Origin: Candidatus Hydrogenedentota bacterium
GTDB taxonomy: Bacteria > Hydrogenedentota > Hydrogenedentia > Hydrogenedentiales > CAITNO01
Length of the DNA stretch: 5,996 bases
Direction: 5' to 3'
Assembly (NCBI GenBank): GCA_903922535.1
Contig: CAIXUF010000076.1
Coordinates: 1-5,996, forward strand
Made by a program: the position numbers and the translations under genes. A model generated the notes under the pieces. The model had not been told where the DNA came from. It made no database searches and worked only from the letters and a program-made list of their open reading frames with translations. This document shows, piece by piece, positions 1 to 5,750 of the stretch. Within the stretch, counting starts at the first letter, position 1. Every line of letters begins with the position of its first letter.

Positions 1-404
1 CCATAGCAAAATGGGCAATTAACAATTCGGTCAAACTTCCTTTCTCGTTCCTCTTTCTCCTTTCTTTCCCTTTCCTCACGCTCTCGCCTGCACCTTTCTT
101 GTTCCTCTTCCGCCCTTTTCCTCCTTTCCTCACTCTCTCGCCGGAAAACGTCAGACAGAAGACTCACCTGAACATGCGCTTTCCTTTCTCCAAGAAGTTT
201 TCTAAGCATCCCCCGTCGTTCTCGCTGCAGAATTCTGACCTTAACCTCATCTCTCGCACGCCCCATTGCCTGGAGAGCCGCGCTTGTCGCTGCGGCAACA
301 TCCGAGCCCCATGTTTCTGCCTCAGTAATAGAGTCATCGCCATCTTCTCTTGTTTTCGCCGAGGAATTCATTACGATTGCCTCCCGAGACGCCTCATTTG
401 TCAT
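1..404 (-). CDS. Partial coiled-coil protein with C-terminal CPFC (zinc-ribbon-like) motif, unknown function
   Basis: The minus strand is open without a stop from an ATG at 404-402 to the left edge, giving 134 codons and no stop codon, so the 3' end lies outside the window. I do not recognise the family. Residues 1-45 are polar and probably disordered. Residues about 46-85 look helical. Residues about 86-123 are almost entirely Arg, Glu and Lys and look like a coiled coil or single alpha-helix, built from two 18-residue repeats (88-105 and 106-123). A Cys-Pro-Phe-Cys motif follows at 130-133 and looks like the first half of a zinc ribbon. The start overlaps the end of the upstream gene by 11 nt, and a GGGGAAG Shine-Dalgarno-like stretch sits just before it, so it is probably translated from the same mRNA. 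The polypyrimidine look of the plus strand at 39-142 comes from the Arg/Glu/Lys codons. Seen: the open frame, repeats and motif. Inferred: metal binding. Confidence 0.75.
   Translation of the reverse strand, partial: MTNEASREAIVMNSSAKTREDGDDSITEAETWGSDVAAATSAALQAMGRARDEVKVRILQRERRGMLRKLLGERKAHVQVSLLSDVFRRESEERRKRAEEEQERCRREREERERKEKEERERKFDRIVNCPFCY
39..146. repeat. 54-bp imperfect tandem duplication within coiled-coil coding region
   Basis: Two copies, 39-92 and 93-146, align without gaps at a period of exactly 54 bp. For example, CCTTTCT is at 39 and 93, TTTCCTCAC at 71 and 125, and CTCTCGCC at 81 and 135. Fifty-four is a multiple of three, so the duplication preserves the minus-strand frame and gives an 18-residue charged protein repeat. 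The match fades after about position 142. It is best read as growth of a charged helix by tandem duplication. Confidence 0.8.
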
Positions 405-600
405 AGATCTTCCCCATCATCTGCGCGGGCATGCCAAAGACTCCCACGGACCAAATTGTTCCATCGGGATAGATTCGCGCAACTAGCCTCACGGGCAGAC
501 CCAAAGCGTCAACTTCCCAGACGGTTCCATCATCGTGAATCCGGGCTTTGAATCGAGTCGGAAAACCCAGCGCGTCAGTTGACCACACATCCCTTGGCAT
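394..600 (-). CDS. 68-aa protein built from three 22-residue repeats, unknown function
   Basis: After a four-residue leader, the protein is three repeats of 22 residues: 5-26, 27-48 and 49-68 (the last is slightly short). Each starts with [VI]W, has a central [AV][LF]G.P, then a hydrophobic or basic stretch and [RK]I[HY]. The first two end D-G-T. The alternating hydrophobic pattern with Gly-Pro and Asp-Gly turns suggests short beta-hairpins, perhaps a small beta-sheet or beta-solenoid piece. There is no signal peptide or membrane segment. The start is supported by GAGGG eight bases upstream (613-609), which overlaps the TGA of the preceding gene, so the two look translationally coupled. The last 11 nt overlap the next gene. 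I do not recognise the family. The regular repeats and good ribosome site make a real gene likely. Confidence 0.75.
   Translation of the reverse strand: MPRDVWSTDALGFPTRFKARIHDDGTVWEVDALGLPVRLVARIYPDGTIWSVGVFGMPAQMMGKIYDK
397..588 (-). repeat. Three protein-level repeats with 66-bp period
   Basis: The repeats of the 68-aa protein correspond to DNA units of 66 bp: 588-523, 522-457 and 456-397. The first two are the most alike, sharing D-A-L-G at the same offset and both ending D-G-T. The third has diverged to G-V-F-G. Divergence at DNA level suggests an old duplication kept for structure rather than a recent tandem expansion. Confidence 0.75.
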
Positions 601-611
601 TGAGTAGACCC

Positions 612-776
612 TCAGTATTTTCGCGTAACTTCACCAACGCATTTGCTGAGAACAGGACGGTCCGGATGAAACCCCTGTTCATTATGGAGAGTGCAACTCG
701 CCTTCTTGTGGTCCGTGGACCATACTTTGCAGTGACTGCAATCCGCGCACCTGTCACCGGACTTCACCGTAGCCAT
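612..776 (-). CDS. 54-aa cysteine-rich small protein, putative metal binding
   Basis: The start at 776 is chosen because AGAGGAGGT lies four bases upstream, a near-perfect Shine-Dalgarno. A longer frame from a GTG at 851 has no comparable site. The protein has five cysteines: Cys10, Cys13 and Cys16 as C-x2-C-x2-C, then Cys28 and Cys46. His15, His23, His31 and His37 are also present. The spacing suggests a small zinc-binding or iron-sulfur fold, but I cannot name a family. There is no signal peptide or membrane segment, so it is probably cytoplasmic. It is the first gene after the candidate promoter at 885-913, and the 68-aa gene starts 11 nt after its stop. The short stretch V-W-S-T-D (18-22) also occurs at residues 5-9 of that next protein, which may be chance. 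Confidence 0.7.
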   Translation of the reverse strand: MATVKSGDRCADCSHCKVWSTDHKKASCTLHNEQGFHPDRPVLSKCVGEVTRKY

Positions 777-884
777 ACGCACCTCCTCTTTGGGGTCCAG
801 TAGCTCACCCCGCCCTTCCTGCAAACGCCATTCAAGATTCTGGTCGGCCACAAGAAGGGTTGTAACTGGCCCCTACAGGAAATA

Positions 885-913
885 AAAATACTCCACAATC
901 TCCGGGAAGTCAA
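885..913 (-). promoter_or_regulatory. Candidate sigma70-type promoter for the minus-strand three-gene cluster
   Basis: Read on the minus strand, TTGACT (913-908, five of six matches to TTGACA) is followed by a 17-bp spacer and TATTTT (890-885, four of six matches to TATAAT). Transcription would start near 878, leaving an untranslated leader of about 100 nt before the ATG at 776. The spacing is ideal and the -10 is imperfect. Prediction from sequence only. Confidence 0.5.
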
Positions 914-946
914 GAGATGAAATCGCTCCTGAGATAAGATCGCTCC
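914..946. repeat. Pair of 16-bp direct repeats abutting the -35 box
   Basis: GAGATGAAATCGCTCC (914-929) and GAGATAAGATCGCTCC (931-946) match at 14 of 16 positions, with one base between them (period 17 bp). The first copy directly borders the candidate -35 hexamer at 908-913. Two same-orientation sites at this place are what one expects of an activator or tandem operator. The binding protein is not identifiable from the window. Confidence 0.6.
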
Positions 947-947
947 A

Positions 948-973
948 CAAACAAAAAGTTCGGCCTATAAGCC
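948..973 (-). terminator. Weak candidate terminator after the two-helix membrane protein
   Basis: On the minus strand GGCT-TATA-GGCC (973-962) can form a four-pair stem that includes one T-G wobble. It overlaps the TAG stop of the membrane protein gene and is followed by GAACTTTTTGTTTG. The stem is short, so this is a low-confidence intrinsic terminator. If real, it separates this gene from the three-gene cluster downstream. Confidence 0.25.
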
Positions 974-1171
974 TTTCCGGACCGCAATGTAAACCGCAAT
1001 AAGGCCGACGGTCAGCACCGCGGCCAGCCAGTCCGGCACCATCCACGGAACGATGGAAATGGCCACGCCGAAAACGAGCGGCCACGGTTCCTTCTGCCGG
1101 ACGCCGTAAATGCCCATGCCCGACCCCACCGCGCCCGTAACCAGAATTACAAACATCGAAAGACCGCTCAT
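965..1171 (-). CDS. Small two-helix integral membrane protein (68 aa)
   Basis: The protein has two hydrophobic segments, about residues 3-22 and 30-64. The second is long and broken by prolines near the middle, so it may be one long helix or two shorter ones. Between the first two segments is Y-G-x-R-Q-K-x-x-x-P-L. That layout (glycine-rich first helix, YG.[RK]QK loop, PL..G, then a proline in the next helix, ending in basic residues) resembles a widespread family of about 70-residue proteins often labelled 'amino acid transport protein' with little experimental support. The chosen start at 1171 has AGGAAAGGA on the minus strand a few bases upstream. A frame opening at 1237 adds 22 basic residues with no better ribosome site. 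The likely location is the inner membrane. Its role is unknown, and the transport label should not be taken at face value. Confidence 0.7.
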   Translation of the reverse strand: MSGLSMFVILVTGAVGSGMGIYGVRQKEPWPLVFGVAISIVPWMVPDWLAAVLTVGLIAVYIAVRKGL

Positions 1172-1442
1172 CGGAAATCCTTTCCTGAAGCCCACATTCG
1201 GCGCGCGGAAACCGGGCCGCCACAGGCGTGGTCGCATACGAGTATACGCGTGGGCGGATGAAAATGCGCGCCCAAGATGCCGGCAGGGATGTTCCCGTCA
1301 TCCTGTATGAGGCGGGAACAGCTTGCGCGAAGCTCCCCACGCCCTGTACCTTCATGGCTGCCCGCGTTTGATGCGGGTATAACAGAAACAGGAACGGACG
1401 CGGACGCTGGCGCCGCGCGATTGATCCACAGGGAGAGACTCC
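1172..1442. other. Divergent intergenic region between membrane protein and aldo/keto reductase
   Basis: No gene is supported here. The region should hold the promoters for both divergent genes, but no strong consensus is visible. On the plus strand TATAAC (1378-1383) could be a -10 for the reductase, but the -35 position (TGGCTG near 1355) is poor. On the minus strand TATACT (1246-1241) could be a -10 for the membrane protein, with no good -35. Three hairpins occupy 1291-1377 and are listed separately. The reductase start at 1443 is supported by CAGGGAGA about eight bases upstream. Confidence 0.5.
1291..1377. repeat. Three adjacent hairpins in the divergent intergenic region
   Basis: Hairpin 1 pairs GTTCCCG-TCAT (1291-1301) with ATGA-GG-CGGGAAC (1307-1319). 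This gives 11 pairs interrupted by a two-base bulge, with loop CCTGT. Hairpin 2 pairs AGCTT (1320-1324) with AAGCT (1330-1334) around GCGCG. Hairpin 3 pairs CCCGC (1361-1365) with GCGGG (1373-1377). None is followed by a T-run on either strand, so they are not ordinary terminators. They could be operator sites or leader RNA structure. Confidence 0.5.
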
Positions 1443-2441
1443 ATGCAATACAGAACTTTGGGCAAATCGGGAATTGAGGCGTCGGTGGTGGGGCTGGGGA
1501 CCTGGGTGACGGGCGGCGGCGCGATGTGGCACGGCGCGGACGACGCGGAATCGGAGCAGGCCATCAGCGCGGCGCTCGACAACGGCATCACACTCATCGA
1601 CACGGCGCCGGCCTACGGCTGGGGCCACAGCGAGACCATCGTCGGCCGGGTGATCCGCGGACGGCGCGACAAGGTCGTGCTGGCCACAAAATGCGGCATG
1701 TGGTGGGACGACGCCCGCGGCTCGTTTCATTTCGCCTTTGACGGGCACGACACGTACATCAGTCTGCGCCCGGACACGCTGGCGATAGAGATTGAGAACA
1801 GCCTGCGGCGGCTGGGCACCGACTACATAGATCTCTACCAGTGCCACTGGCCGGCAAAGGAGCCGGAAAACACGCCCATTGCCGACACGATGGCCATGCT
1901 CATGAAGTTCAAGGAACAGGGCAAGATCCGCGCGATCGGCGTGTCGAATGTCAGCGTTGCGCAGCTTGAGGAGTACCGCGCCAACGGCGACATTGCCAGC
2001 GATCAGTTCCGTTACAGCCTGCTTTCCCGCGCGCCCGAGGCGGACATCCTGCCCTACTGCGCCGCCAACCGGGTCGCCACGCTCACTTATATGTCCCTGG
2101 AACAGGGGCTTCTTACGGGCAAGGTCGGCATGAACCGCGTCTTTGCCCCGGACGAATTCCGCAGCAATGAGGACTGGAACGCCTGGTTCAAACGGGTCAA
2201 CCGCCCCAAGGTGCTCAAAATGATGGCCGGCTGGGAAGACCTGATGGAGAAGTACTCGTGCAGGCCGGCGCAGTTGGTCATCGCGTGGACGGCCGCGCAG
2301 CCGGGCGTCACCCATGTGCTCTGCGGCGCGCGCACCGCCATACAGGCCGAACAGAATGCGGTGGCCGGAACGATCCCGCTGGACGCGCAGGACATCGCGC
2401 GCATGCGCAGGAACGCCCTCGCCCTCGGGGATCCAAAATGA
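1443..2441 (+). CDS. Aldo/keto reductase (332 aa)
   Basis: An NAD(P)H-dependent oxidoreductase of the aldo/keto reductase superfamily, a (beta/alpha)8 barrel that reduces aldehydes or ketones or oxidises sugars. The catalytic tetrad is complete: Asp53 and Tyr58 in D-T-A-P-A-Y-G, Lys83 in A-T-K-C-G, and His135 in Y-Q-C-H-W. The N-terminal R-x-L-G-x-S-G and the loop G-V-S-N (166-169) are typical, and C-G-A-R (294-297) followed by Q-A-E-Q-N-A fits the nucleotide-binding C-terminal segment. Length is normal. The fold variant resembles IolS/YhdN-type and aldose dehydrogenase-like members, but the substrate cannot be inferred. There is no signal peptide, so it is cytoplasmic. CAGGGAGA upstream supports the start. 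The stop overlaps the start of the next gene as ATGA, implying a shared transcript and coupled translation. Confidence 0.95.
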   Translation: MQYRTLGKSGIEASVVGLGTWVTGGGAMWHGADDAESEQAISAALDNGITLIDTAPAYGWGHSETIVGRVIRGRRDKVVLATKCGMWWDDARGSFHFAFDGHDTYISLRPDTLAIEIENSLRRLGTDYIDLYQCHWPAKEPENTPIADTMAMLMKFKEQGKIRAIGVSNVSVAQLEEYRANGDIASDQFRYSLLSRAPEADILPYCAANRVATLTYMSLEQGLLTGKVGMNRVFAPDEFRSNEDWNAWFKRVNRPKVLKMMAGWEDLMEKYSCRPAQLVIAWTAAQPGVTHVLCGARTAIQAEQNAVAGTIPLDAQDIARMRRNALALGDPK

Positions 2442-5400
2442 AGCTCCGCACGCTGCGCAGCCGGCCCTTTGCCCTGATTCCGGTGATGCTTGGCCTGTTG
2501 CTGGCCATGGCCGGCGCCGGCTGCGCGACGACCGCGTCGCCGCTGGAGGCCCGGCTGAAGTCCACCGATTTCGAGGCGGTCTGCCTCGCGGTGGAGGACC
2601 TGCGGCAGTCCTTTGGCGCGGCCTATCCGATCAGCGCGGAGGAACAGGCGGAATTGCAGCGGGCCAGCGCCGGGGCGTCCGCCCTGCTTGGCAGGGCACT
2701 CGCGGGCGACGCGCAGGCGGAGGCGCAACTGGGCGGCTGGATTGCGCTGGCGCGCAGGGCGTTGCTGGCCAATCCGCTGCTGAACTTTGACACGCTGCTC
2801 GTCATCAAGCGCTCGGAAAAGCAATTGGGGCTGCCGCAGAACTGGGAGAGCAATTCCACACTGCCCATGTCCGGGTTCGACAACGAGTTGGACACCCTCT
2901 CCCCCGTTGCGGACGGAACCATGACCACCCTTTACCGTCCCGCCAAGGATGTCTTTCTGGGCGATGTGGACCTGCACTTCGACGCGGACCGGCTGCTCTT
3001 CTCGATGCCCGGCGACAACGGCCGCTGGCAGTTGCACGAGATGATGCTTGCGGACAGGGCGGTGCGGCAGTTGCCGCTCATCACCGAGCCCGACGTGGAC
3101 AACTACGACGCCTGCTACCTGCCGGACGGCAACATCCTGTTCACCTCGACCGCGCCGTTCACCGGCGTTCCCTGCGTGACCGGGTCGTCGCACGTCTCCA
3201 ATATCTACCGCTATGACAGTGCTTCCGGCGCCATACGGCAGTTGAGTTTCGGTCAGGATCATGACTGGTGCCCGACCGTGCTCAACAACGGGCGCGTGCT
3301 CTATCTGCACTGGGAGTACTCGGACATTCCGCATTTCGTGTCGCGGATTTTGTTCCACATGAACCCCGACGGCACGAGCCAGATGGAATACTACGGCAGC
3401 AACTCCTACTGGCCCAACGCGATGTTCTACGCGCGCCCAATCCCCAACCACCCGACCATGTTCTGCGCCATCGTCGGCGGGCACCACGATGTGCCGCGCA
3501 TGGGCGAACTGGTGCTGTTTGACCCGGCCCGGGGCCGGGTCGAGGCGGACGGCGTCCTCCAGCGCATTCCGGGCCGCGGCAAGAAGGTGGAGCCCATCAT
3601 TCGCGACGGACTGGTCGGCCCGTCCTGGCCGAAATTCCTGCATCCCTGGCCGCTTAGTGACAAATACTTCATCGTCTCGGCCAAGCCCACGCCCGAATCA
3701 CAGTGGGGCGTGTATCTGGTGGACGTGTTCGACAACATGACCCTGCTCAAGGAACTGGAGGGCTACGCCCTGCTGGAACCGGTCCCCCTGCATGCCATGC
3801 CGAAGCCGCCGGTCATCCCCGACAAGGTTGACCTTGCCCGGGACGACGCGACCGTCTACATGAGCGATGTGTACACCGGCGCGGGCTTGAAGGATGTGCC
3901 CCGCGGCACCGTCAGGCAGTTGCGCCTGTTCACCTACAACTTCGCCTATCACGGCGTCGGCGGGCAGATTAACCGCGTCGGCCTGGACGGGCCCTGGGAC
4001 ATCAAGCGCATCGTCGGCACGGTGCCTGTCGAGCTGGACGGTTCGGCCTATTTCCGCGTGCCCGCCGACACCCCCATCTCGGTGCAGCCGCTGGACGACA
4101 AGGGACAGGCGCTGCAATTGATGCGCAGTTGGATGACCGCCATGCCCGGCGAAACGCTGTCCTGCGCGGGTTGCCACGAAAAACAGAACACGTCGCCGCC
4201 CGCAAAGGCGTCGGTGGCGGCGCATCGCGCCCCTTCGGAGATCACGCCGTGGTACGGTCCGGAGCGGGGCTTCTCGTTCCGGCGCGAGGTGCAGCCCGTG
4301 CTGGACCGGCATTGCACCGGCTGCCACGACGGCACAAAACCCGCACTCCCCGATTTCCGCGACCTGCCCGACGTGCATACCCACGCCAATGACGCGGGTT
4401 ACAACAACGGCACCCATTTCCCGCCGTCCTATCTGGCGCTACGGCGCTATGTGCATGGGCCGAGCATGGAAAGCGACATCCATCTGCTCTCACCGATGGA
4501 TTTCCACGCAAGCACGATGGAGCTGATCCAGCGGCTGCGCGCCGGACACCACGGCGTGGTGCTCGAAGCCGAATCCTGGGACCGGTTCATCACGTGGATT
4601 GATCTCAACACCCCCGCGCACGGCACGTGGCACGAGATTGTCGGCATGGACAAGATCGCCAACCAGCGCGACCGGCGCAGGGCCATGGCCGCCAAATATG
4701 CGCCCAGCCGCGCCATCGACCCGGAGGCCATTCTTGACCTGACGCCCTTCGCGGGGCTCCCGCCCGTAGCCCAACCGGACCTGCCCCCGCCGGATCTGGC
4801 GGCCGTCGGCAATGCTTCCAAGTCCCCCTTCGAAGGGGGAATTGGGGGGATGTCTCCCCCTATGCCGGACGGTGCGCGGAGTACGGTGGACCTCGGCGGC
4901 GGCATTACCCTGGAATTGGCATCACTTCCCGCCGGGGCGTTTCGCATGGGCGCGGATGACGGCTATCCCGACGAGACTCCCTTGACAAACGCCGCCATCA
5001 CCGACCCGTTCTGGATGGGTGTCACCGAGGTGACAAACGAACAGTACGCGTGCTTCGATCCGGCCCATGACAGCCGCATCGAAAACGGGGACTTCCTCCA
5101 GTTCAGCGTCGAGGAACGCGGCTATCCGCTGAACGGTCCCAAACAGCCCGTGGCGCGCGTGTCGTGGAACGACGCCATGGCGTTCTGCGCATGGCTCAGC
5201 GCGCGCACCGGCAATCCGTTCGCGCTGCCCGACGAAGCGCAGTGGGAATATGCCTGCCGCGCCGGCACGACGACGCCCCTCTGGTATGGCAATGTGGACG
5301 CCGACTTCGCGGCCTCGGCCAACCTGGCCGACCATTGCCTGTACCGCATCGACACCTTTGACCCATGGAAACTGCCCTCCGGCGCGATAGACCCATGGCG

Positions 5401-5710
5401 GCCCGCAGTGGACACGGTGGACGACGGGCACCGGGTCAGCGCGCCCGTGGGCAGCTATGCCGCCAATCCCTGGGGCTTTTTCGACATGCACGGCAATGTG
5501 GCGGAGTGGACCCGCAGTGCCTATCGCCCCTATCCCTGGCGCGCGGACGACGGCCGCAATGACACGGCGGGACAGGACGAGCGGACGGTGCGCGGCGGTT
5601 CCTGGTATGACCGGCCGCAGCGCGCGCGCAGCGCCTTTCGCCAGCATTACGCACCCTGGCAGCGGGTGTACAACGTGGGGTTCCGTGTGGTGCGCGTGAA
5701 TGAACGGTGA
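2438..5710 (+). CDS. Exported HzsA-like dihaem protein fused to an FGE-sulfatase-like domain (1090 aa)
   Basis: The start at 2438 is chosen because its ATG overlaps the preceding TGA (ATGA) and is followed at once by a signal peptide: basic residues 2-9, a hydrophobic core at about 11-28, then Cys29. The context A-G-A-G-C is a poor lipobox, so it may be a lipoprotein or simply secreted. Residues about 30-165 are mostly helical. Residues about 170-500 resemble the hydrazine synthase alpha-subunit middle domain, a beta-propeller-like fold, with P-D-G-N-I-L-F-T-S-T, H-W-E-Y-S-D and S-N-S-Y-W-P-N. Two c-type haem motifs follow: C-A-G-C-H (576-580) and C-T-G-C-H (626-630). After a proline-rich linker (about 765-820), residues about 822-1090 form an FGE-sulfatase (SUMF1-like) domain with W-E-Y-A-C-R-A-G-T, G-N-V-A-E-W (1019-1024), R-G-G-S-W (1052-1056) and N-V-G-F-R (1079-1083). 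It probably acts in redox chemistry outside the cytoplasm. The reaction is unknown. Hydrazine synthesis is unlikely because the Tyr haem ligand I recall four residues after the first motif's His is Asn584 here. Confidence 0.9.
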   Translation: MKLRTLRSRPFALIPVMLGLLLAMAGAGCATTASPLEARLKSTDFEAVCLAVEDLRQSFGAAYPISAEEQAELQRASAGASALLGRALAGDAQAEAQLGGWIALARRALLANPLLNFDTLLVIKRSEKQLGLPQNWESNSTLPMSGFDNELDTLSPVADGTMTTLYRPAKDVFLGDVDLHFDADRLLFSMPGDNGRWQLHEMMLADRAVRQLPLITEPDVDNYDACYLPDGNILFTSTAPFTGVPCVTGSSHVSNIYRYDSASGAIRQLSFGQDHDWCPTVLNNGRVLYLHWEYSDIPHFVSRILFHMNPDGTSQMEYYGSNSYWPNAMFYARPIPNHPTMFCAIVGGHHDVPRMGELVLFDPARGRVEADGVLQRIPGRGKKVEPIIRDGLVGPSWPKFLHPWPLSDKYFIVSAKPTPESQWGVYLVDVFDNMTLLKELEGYALLEPVPLHAMPKPPVIPDKVDLARDDATVYMSDVYTGAGLKDVPRGTVRQLRLFTYNFAYHGVGGQINRVGLDGPWDIKRIVGTVPVELDGSAYFRVPADTPISVQPLDDKGQALQLMRSWMTAMPGETLSCAGCHEKQNTSPPAKASVAAHRAPSEITPWYGPERGFSFRREVQPVLDRHCTGCHDGTKPALPDFRDLPDVHTHANDAGYNNGTHFPPSYLALRRYVHGPSMESDIHLLSPMDFHASTMELIQRLRAGHHGVVLEAESWDRFITWIDLNTPAHGTWHEIVGMDKIANQRDRRRAMAAKYAPSRAIDPEAILDLTPFAGLPPVAQPDLPPPDLAAVGNASKSPFEGGIGGMSPPMPDGARSTVDLGGGITLELASLPAGAFRMGADDGYPDETPLTNAAITDPFWMGVTEVTNEQYACFDPAHDSRIENGDFLQFSVEERGYPLNGPKQPVARVSWNDAMAFCAWLSARTGNPFALPDEAQWEYACRAGTTTPLWYGNVDADFAASANLADHCLYRIDTFDPWKLPSGAIDPWRPAVDTVDDGHRVSAPVGSYAANPWGFFDMHGNVAEWTRSAYRPYPWRADDGRNDTAGQDERTVRGGSWYDRPQRARSAFRQHYAPWQRVYNVGFRVVRVNER
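4823..4860. repeat. Palindromic repeat inserted in frame in the interdomain linker
   Basis: TCCCCCTTCGAAGGGGGA (4823-4840) is an 18-bp perfect palindrome. A few bases later GGGGGA (4845-4850) pairs with TCCCCC (4855-4860) around the loop TGTC. Together they encode S-P-F-E-G-G-I-G-G-M-S-P-P (796-808) inside the linker between the haem region and the FGE-like domain. The paired C/G blocks look like a dispersed intergenic palindromic element that landed in a tolerant stretch of a gene without breaking the frame. Confidence 0.7.
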
Positions 5711-5750
5711 ATGTGTTCGCTCAGATGTGTTTTAGGAGCACACCAAGACC

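Noticed and set aside
39..146. Polypyrimidine tract as a regulatory or triplex-forming element
   Set aside because: It is explained by Arg, Glu and Lys codons on the opposite strand in an uninterrupted frame.
99..551. Plus-strand open frame of 150 codons
   Set aside because: It runs antisense to two better supported minus-strand genes, has no ribosome site, and its composition (Phe, Pro, Ser, Leu, Arg) is what the complement of a polypurine coiled-coil gene gives.
777..851. GTG start adding 25 residues to the Cys-rich protein
   Set aside because: The ATG at 776 has a near-perfect AGAGGAGGT ribosome site, while the GTG has nothing comparable.
914..946. CRISPR-like repeat
   Set aside because: There are only two copies with a one-base gap, so there is no spacer and no array.
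873..2315. Minus-strand open frame of 480 codons
   Set aside because: It is a shadow of the aldo/keto reductase in GC-rich DNA. It is low-complexity in Arg, Ala, Gly and Val and also crosses an intergenic region and another gene.
2258..2437. Longer start for the large fusion gene
   Set aside because: It would add 60 residues overlapping the reductase and place the signal peptide internally. The ATG at 2438 overlaps the upstream stop as ATGA and begins a proper signal peptide.
2087..3643. Minus-strand open frame of 518 codons
   Set aside because: It is antisense to the clearly recognisable reductase and HzsA-like genes. It is rich in His, Arg, Val and Gly, with no motif.
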